Shown here piece by piece: positions 20,145-21,480 of a stretch of 21,480 nucleotides of DNA. The notes beneath the pieces are model-generated. The model was not told where the DNA came from and ran no database searches. It saw only the letters and a program-made list of their open reading frames with translations. Source of the DNA: CAZAQB01 sp964487155 (GTDB lineage: Bacteria > Pseudomonadota > Gammaproteobacteria > Nitrococcales > Nitrococcaceae). The stretch covers positions 1 to 21,480 of the forward strand of contig CAZAQB010000052.1 of NCBI GenBank assembly GCA_964487155.1. The letters are read 5' to 3'. The translations under genes and the position numbers were made by a program. The first letter of the stretch is position 1, and every line of letters begins with the position of its first letter.

Positions 20145-21347
20145 ATGACCGAGTCCGACTTCACCAAGGACAACCTCTGGATGCTGCCGGACGGGGTGGA
20201 CGAGCTGCTGCCGCCCCAGTCCTGGGCCCTGGAGTCCCTGCGCCGCCGGGTGCTGGACTGCTTCCAGGCCTGGGGCTACGAGCTGGTGGTGCCCCCCATC
20301 ATCGAGTTCCTCGACTCCCTGCTCACCGGCGTGGCCGGCGACCTGGATCTGCAGACCTTCAAGCTCACCGATCAGCAGAGCGGGCGGCTGATGGGGGTGC
20401 GGGCCGACATCACCCCTCAGGCCGCGCGCATCGATGCCCACCAGCTGCGCCGCGACTGCCCGGTTCGGCTGTGTTACCTGGGTACCGTGCTGCAGGCCCG
20501 ACCCGAAGCCCCGCTGGACTCCCGCACCCCGGTGCAGGTGGGCGCCGAGCTCTACGGCCACGCCGGCATCGAGTCGGACGTGGAAATCATCGCCCTGATG
20601 CTGGAGCTACTGCGCCTGGCGGGCCTGCCCACGCCCCATCTGGATCTCGGCCACGTCGGCGTGTTCGGCGGCCTGGCCCGCCAGGCGGAGCTCTCCGCGC
20701 AGGCCGAGGCGGACCTCTGGGACGCTCTCCAGCGCAAGGCGGTGCCGGAGATCGAGTCCCTGCTGCGGCGCCACCGCGTTGCGCCGCCGGTGGCGGACAT
20801 GCTGCTGGCCCTCACCGATCTTGGCGGCGGCGTCGAGGTGCTGGACCAGGCCAGCGCCTGTATGTCCGGCGCCGCGCCGGAGGTAGCCGACGCGCTGCGC
20901 TCCCTGTGGTCGGTGGCGGGTGCGCTGGAACGCCGCCTGCCGGAGGTGCCGCTGCACGTCGACCTGGGGGAGCTGCGCGGCTACCGCTACCATACCGGCA
21001 TCGTGTTCGCGGCCCTGCTGCCGGGCCACGGCCGGGAAGTCGCCCGCGGCGGGCGGTACGACCACATCGGCCGGGTGTTCGGCCGGCCGCGGCCGGCCAC
21101 CGGCTTCAGCGCCGACCTCAAGGCGCTGCTGGAGCTGGCGGGCGGCGCCGCGGCGCCCGCGCCGGCGGGCTTGGGAGCGCCCTGGAGCGACGATTCGGCC
21201 CTGCTGGCGGAAGTGCGCCGGCGCCGGGAGGCCGGTGAGCGGGTGGTCTGGGTACTGCCCGGTCACGAGGCTGAGCTGGCCGCCATGGGCTGCGACCGGC
21301 GCCTGGTGCAGACCGCCGAGGGCTGGCGGGAAGAATCTCTAATCTAG
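20145..21347 (+). CDS. hisZ: ATP phosphoribosyltransferase regulatory subunit
   Basis: HisZ is a histidyl-tRNA synthetase paralogue that pairs with short-form HisG to make active, histidine-sensitive ATP phosphoribosyltransferase, the first enzyme of histidine synthesis. The 400-residue product has the class II core: PDGVDELLPPQS (15-26), LVVPPIIEFLDSLL, RADITPQAARIDA (86-98), TPVQVGAELYG (motif 2 region), and a late GGRYDHIGRVFGRPRPATGFS. It lacks a clear anticodon-binding domain, fitting HisZ rather than HisS. The presence of HisZ implies a short HisG elsewhere. It starts 21 nt after the DUF2065 gene; hflC-DUF2065-hisZ-purA is a common order outside the enterics. Confidence 0.93.
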   Translation: MTESDFTKDNLWMLPDGVDELLPPQSWALESLRRRVLDCFQAWGYELVVPPIIEFLDSLLTGVAGDLDLQTFKLTDQQSGRLMGVRADITPQAARIDAHQLRRDCPVRLCYLGTVLQARPEAPLDSRTPVQVGAELYGHAGIESDVEIIALMLELLRLAGLPTPHLDLGHVGVFGGLARQAELSAQAEADLWDALQRKAVPEIESLLRRHRVAPPVADMLLALTDLGGGVEVLDQASACMSGAAPEVADALRSLWSVAGALERRLPEVPLHVDLGELRGYRYHTGIVFAALLPGHGREVARGGRYDHIGRVFGRPRPATGFSADLKALLELAGGAAAPAPAGLGAPWSDDSALLAEVRRRREAGERVVWVLPGHEAELAAMGCDRRLVQTAEGWREESLI

Positions 21348-21372
21348 CTTCGGACCAGGGTTGCGGCAGCAC

Positions 21373-21399
21373 GGGTCGGTGGGTCTCGGCAACCGACCC
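21373..21399. terminator. Stem-loop between hisZ and purA
   Basis: GGGTCGGT (21373-21380) and ACCGACCC (21392-21399) pair perfectly around an 11-nt loop; CAC/GTG continue the stem after one bulged T. It lies 26 nt after the hisZ stop and 33 nt before purA. Without a U-tract it could be a purA leader structure as easily as a terminator. Confidence 0.4.
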
Positions 21400-21432
21400 T
21401 GTGCCGGCGCGGCTTGCGGGGGAATCATCTGC

Positions 21433-21480
21433 ATGGGCAAGAGCGTGGTGGTCATCGGCTCCCAGTGGGGAGACGAGGGC
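21433..21480 (+). CDS. purA: Adenylosuccinate synthetase, N-terminal fragment (runs off the window)
   Basis: PurA converts IMP, aspartate and GTP to adenylosuccinate in AMP synthesis. Only 16 codons are present, reading MGKSVVVIGSQWGDEG. This is the conserved N-terminus of the family, whose GDEGKGK phosphate-binding loop would continue past the window edge. GGGGGA about 10 nt before ATG 21433 is the likely Shine-Dalgarno. Position after hisZ agrees with the identification. Confidence 0.9.
   Translation, partial: MGKSVVVIGSQWGDEG

Overview
The window is chromosomal core DNA from a very G+C-rich gammaproteobacterium. Evidence for this is the gene order queG / nnrED-tsaE-amiB-mutL-miaA-hfq-hflX-hflK-hflC-(DUF2065)-hisZ-purA, which follows the layout known from E. 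coli and Pseudomonas, and the cluster pcnB-folK-deoxynucleoside kinase-panB-panC-pgi. A MutL with an endonuclease-type motif, a HisZ and extreme G+C bias suggest a lineage outside the enterics, perhaps purple sulfur bacteria or relatives (Chromatiales/Ectothiorhodospiraceae). That placement is inference only.

Layout: 126-700 (minus) carries tRNA-Glu(CUC) and a small RDD-family membrane protein behind a near-consensus promoter. 815-5207 (plus) encodes poly(A) polymerase, a folate pyrophosphokinase, a deoxynucleoside kinase and two pantothenate enzymes. 5208-5730 is a repeat-filled gap, followed by pgi (5731-7371). pgi converges on queG (minus, 7587-8672), with an E. coli-type REP between them. 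queG diverges from nnrED-tsaE-amiB (9048-12411). A second repeat-filled gap (12412-12943) precedes mutL-miaA-hfq-hflX (12944-17432). A gap with a 161-nt palindrome separates hflX from hflK-hflC-DUF2065-hisZ, and the first 16 codons of purA close the window.

The genes are housekeeping: tRNA modification (queG, tsaE, miaA), RNA control (pcnB, hfq), ribosome rescue (hflX), metabolite repair (nnrED), mismatch repair (mutL), cell separation (amiB), membrane protein quality control (hflKC), and cofactor, central carbon, histidine and purine metabolism. All coding regions look intact, and I see no new protein-coding system.

The unexplained structure is all in the gaps. (1) An interspersed heptamer element (unit GGACTGA / TCAGTCC) comes with a conserved GC-rich core and a TTGTTTTGTAAACACCCTCT module. 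(2) A hairpin repeat, CCCACGTT-TCTTCGC-AACGTGGG, is present in three copies, one with paired base changes that keep the stem. (3) A REP matches my recollection of the E. coli consensus. (4) Two long inverted-repeat structures lie upstream of nnrE and of hflK. In two genes the heptamer array supplies the stop codon. Three genes start exactly 7 nt after a -10-like box, which suggests leaderless mRNAs.
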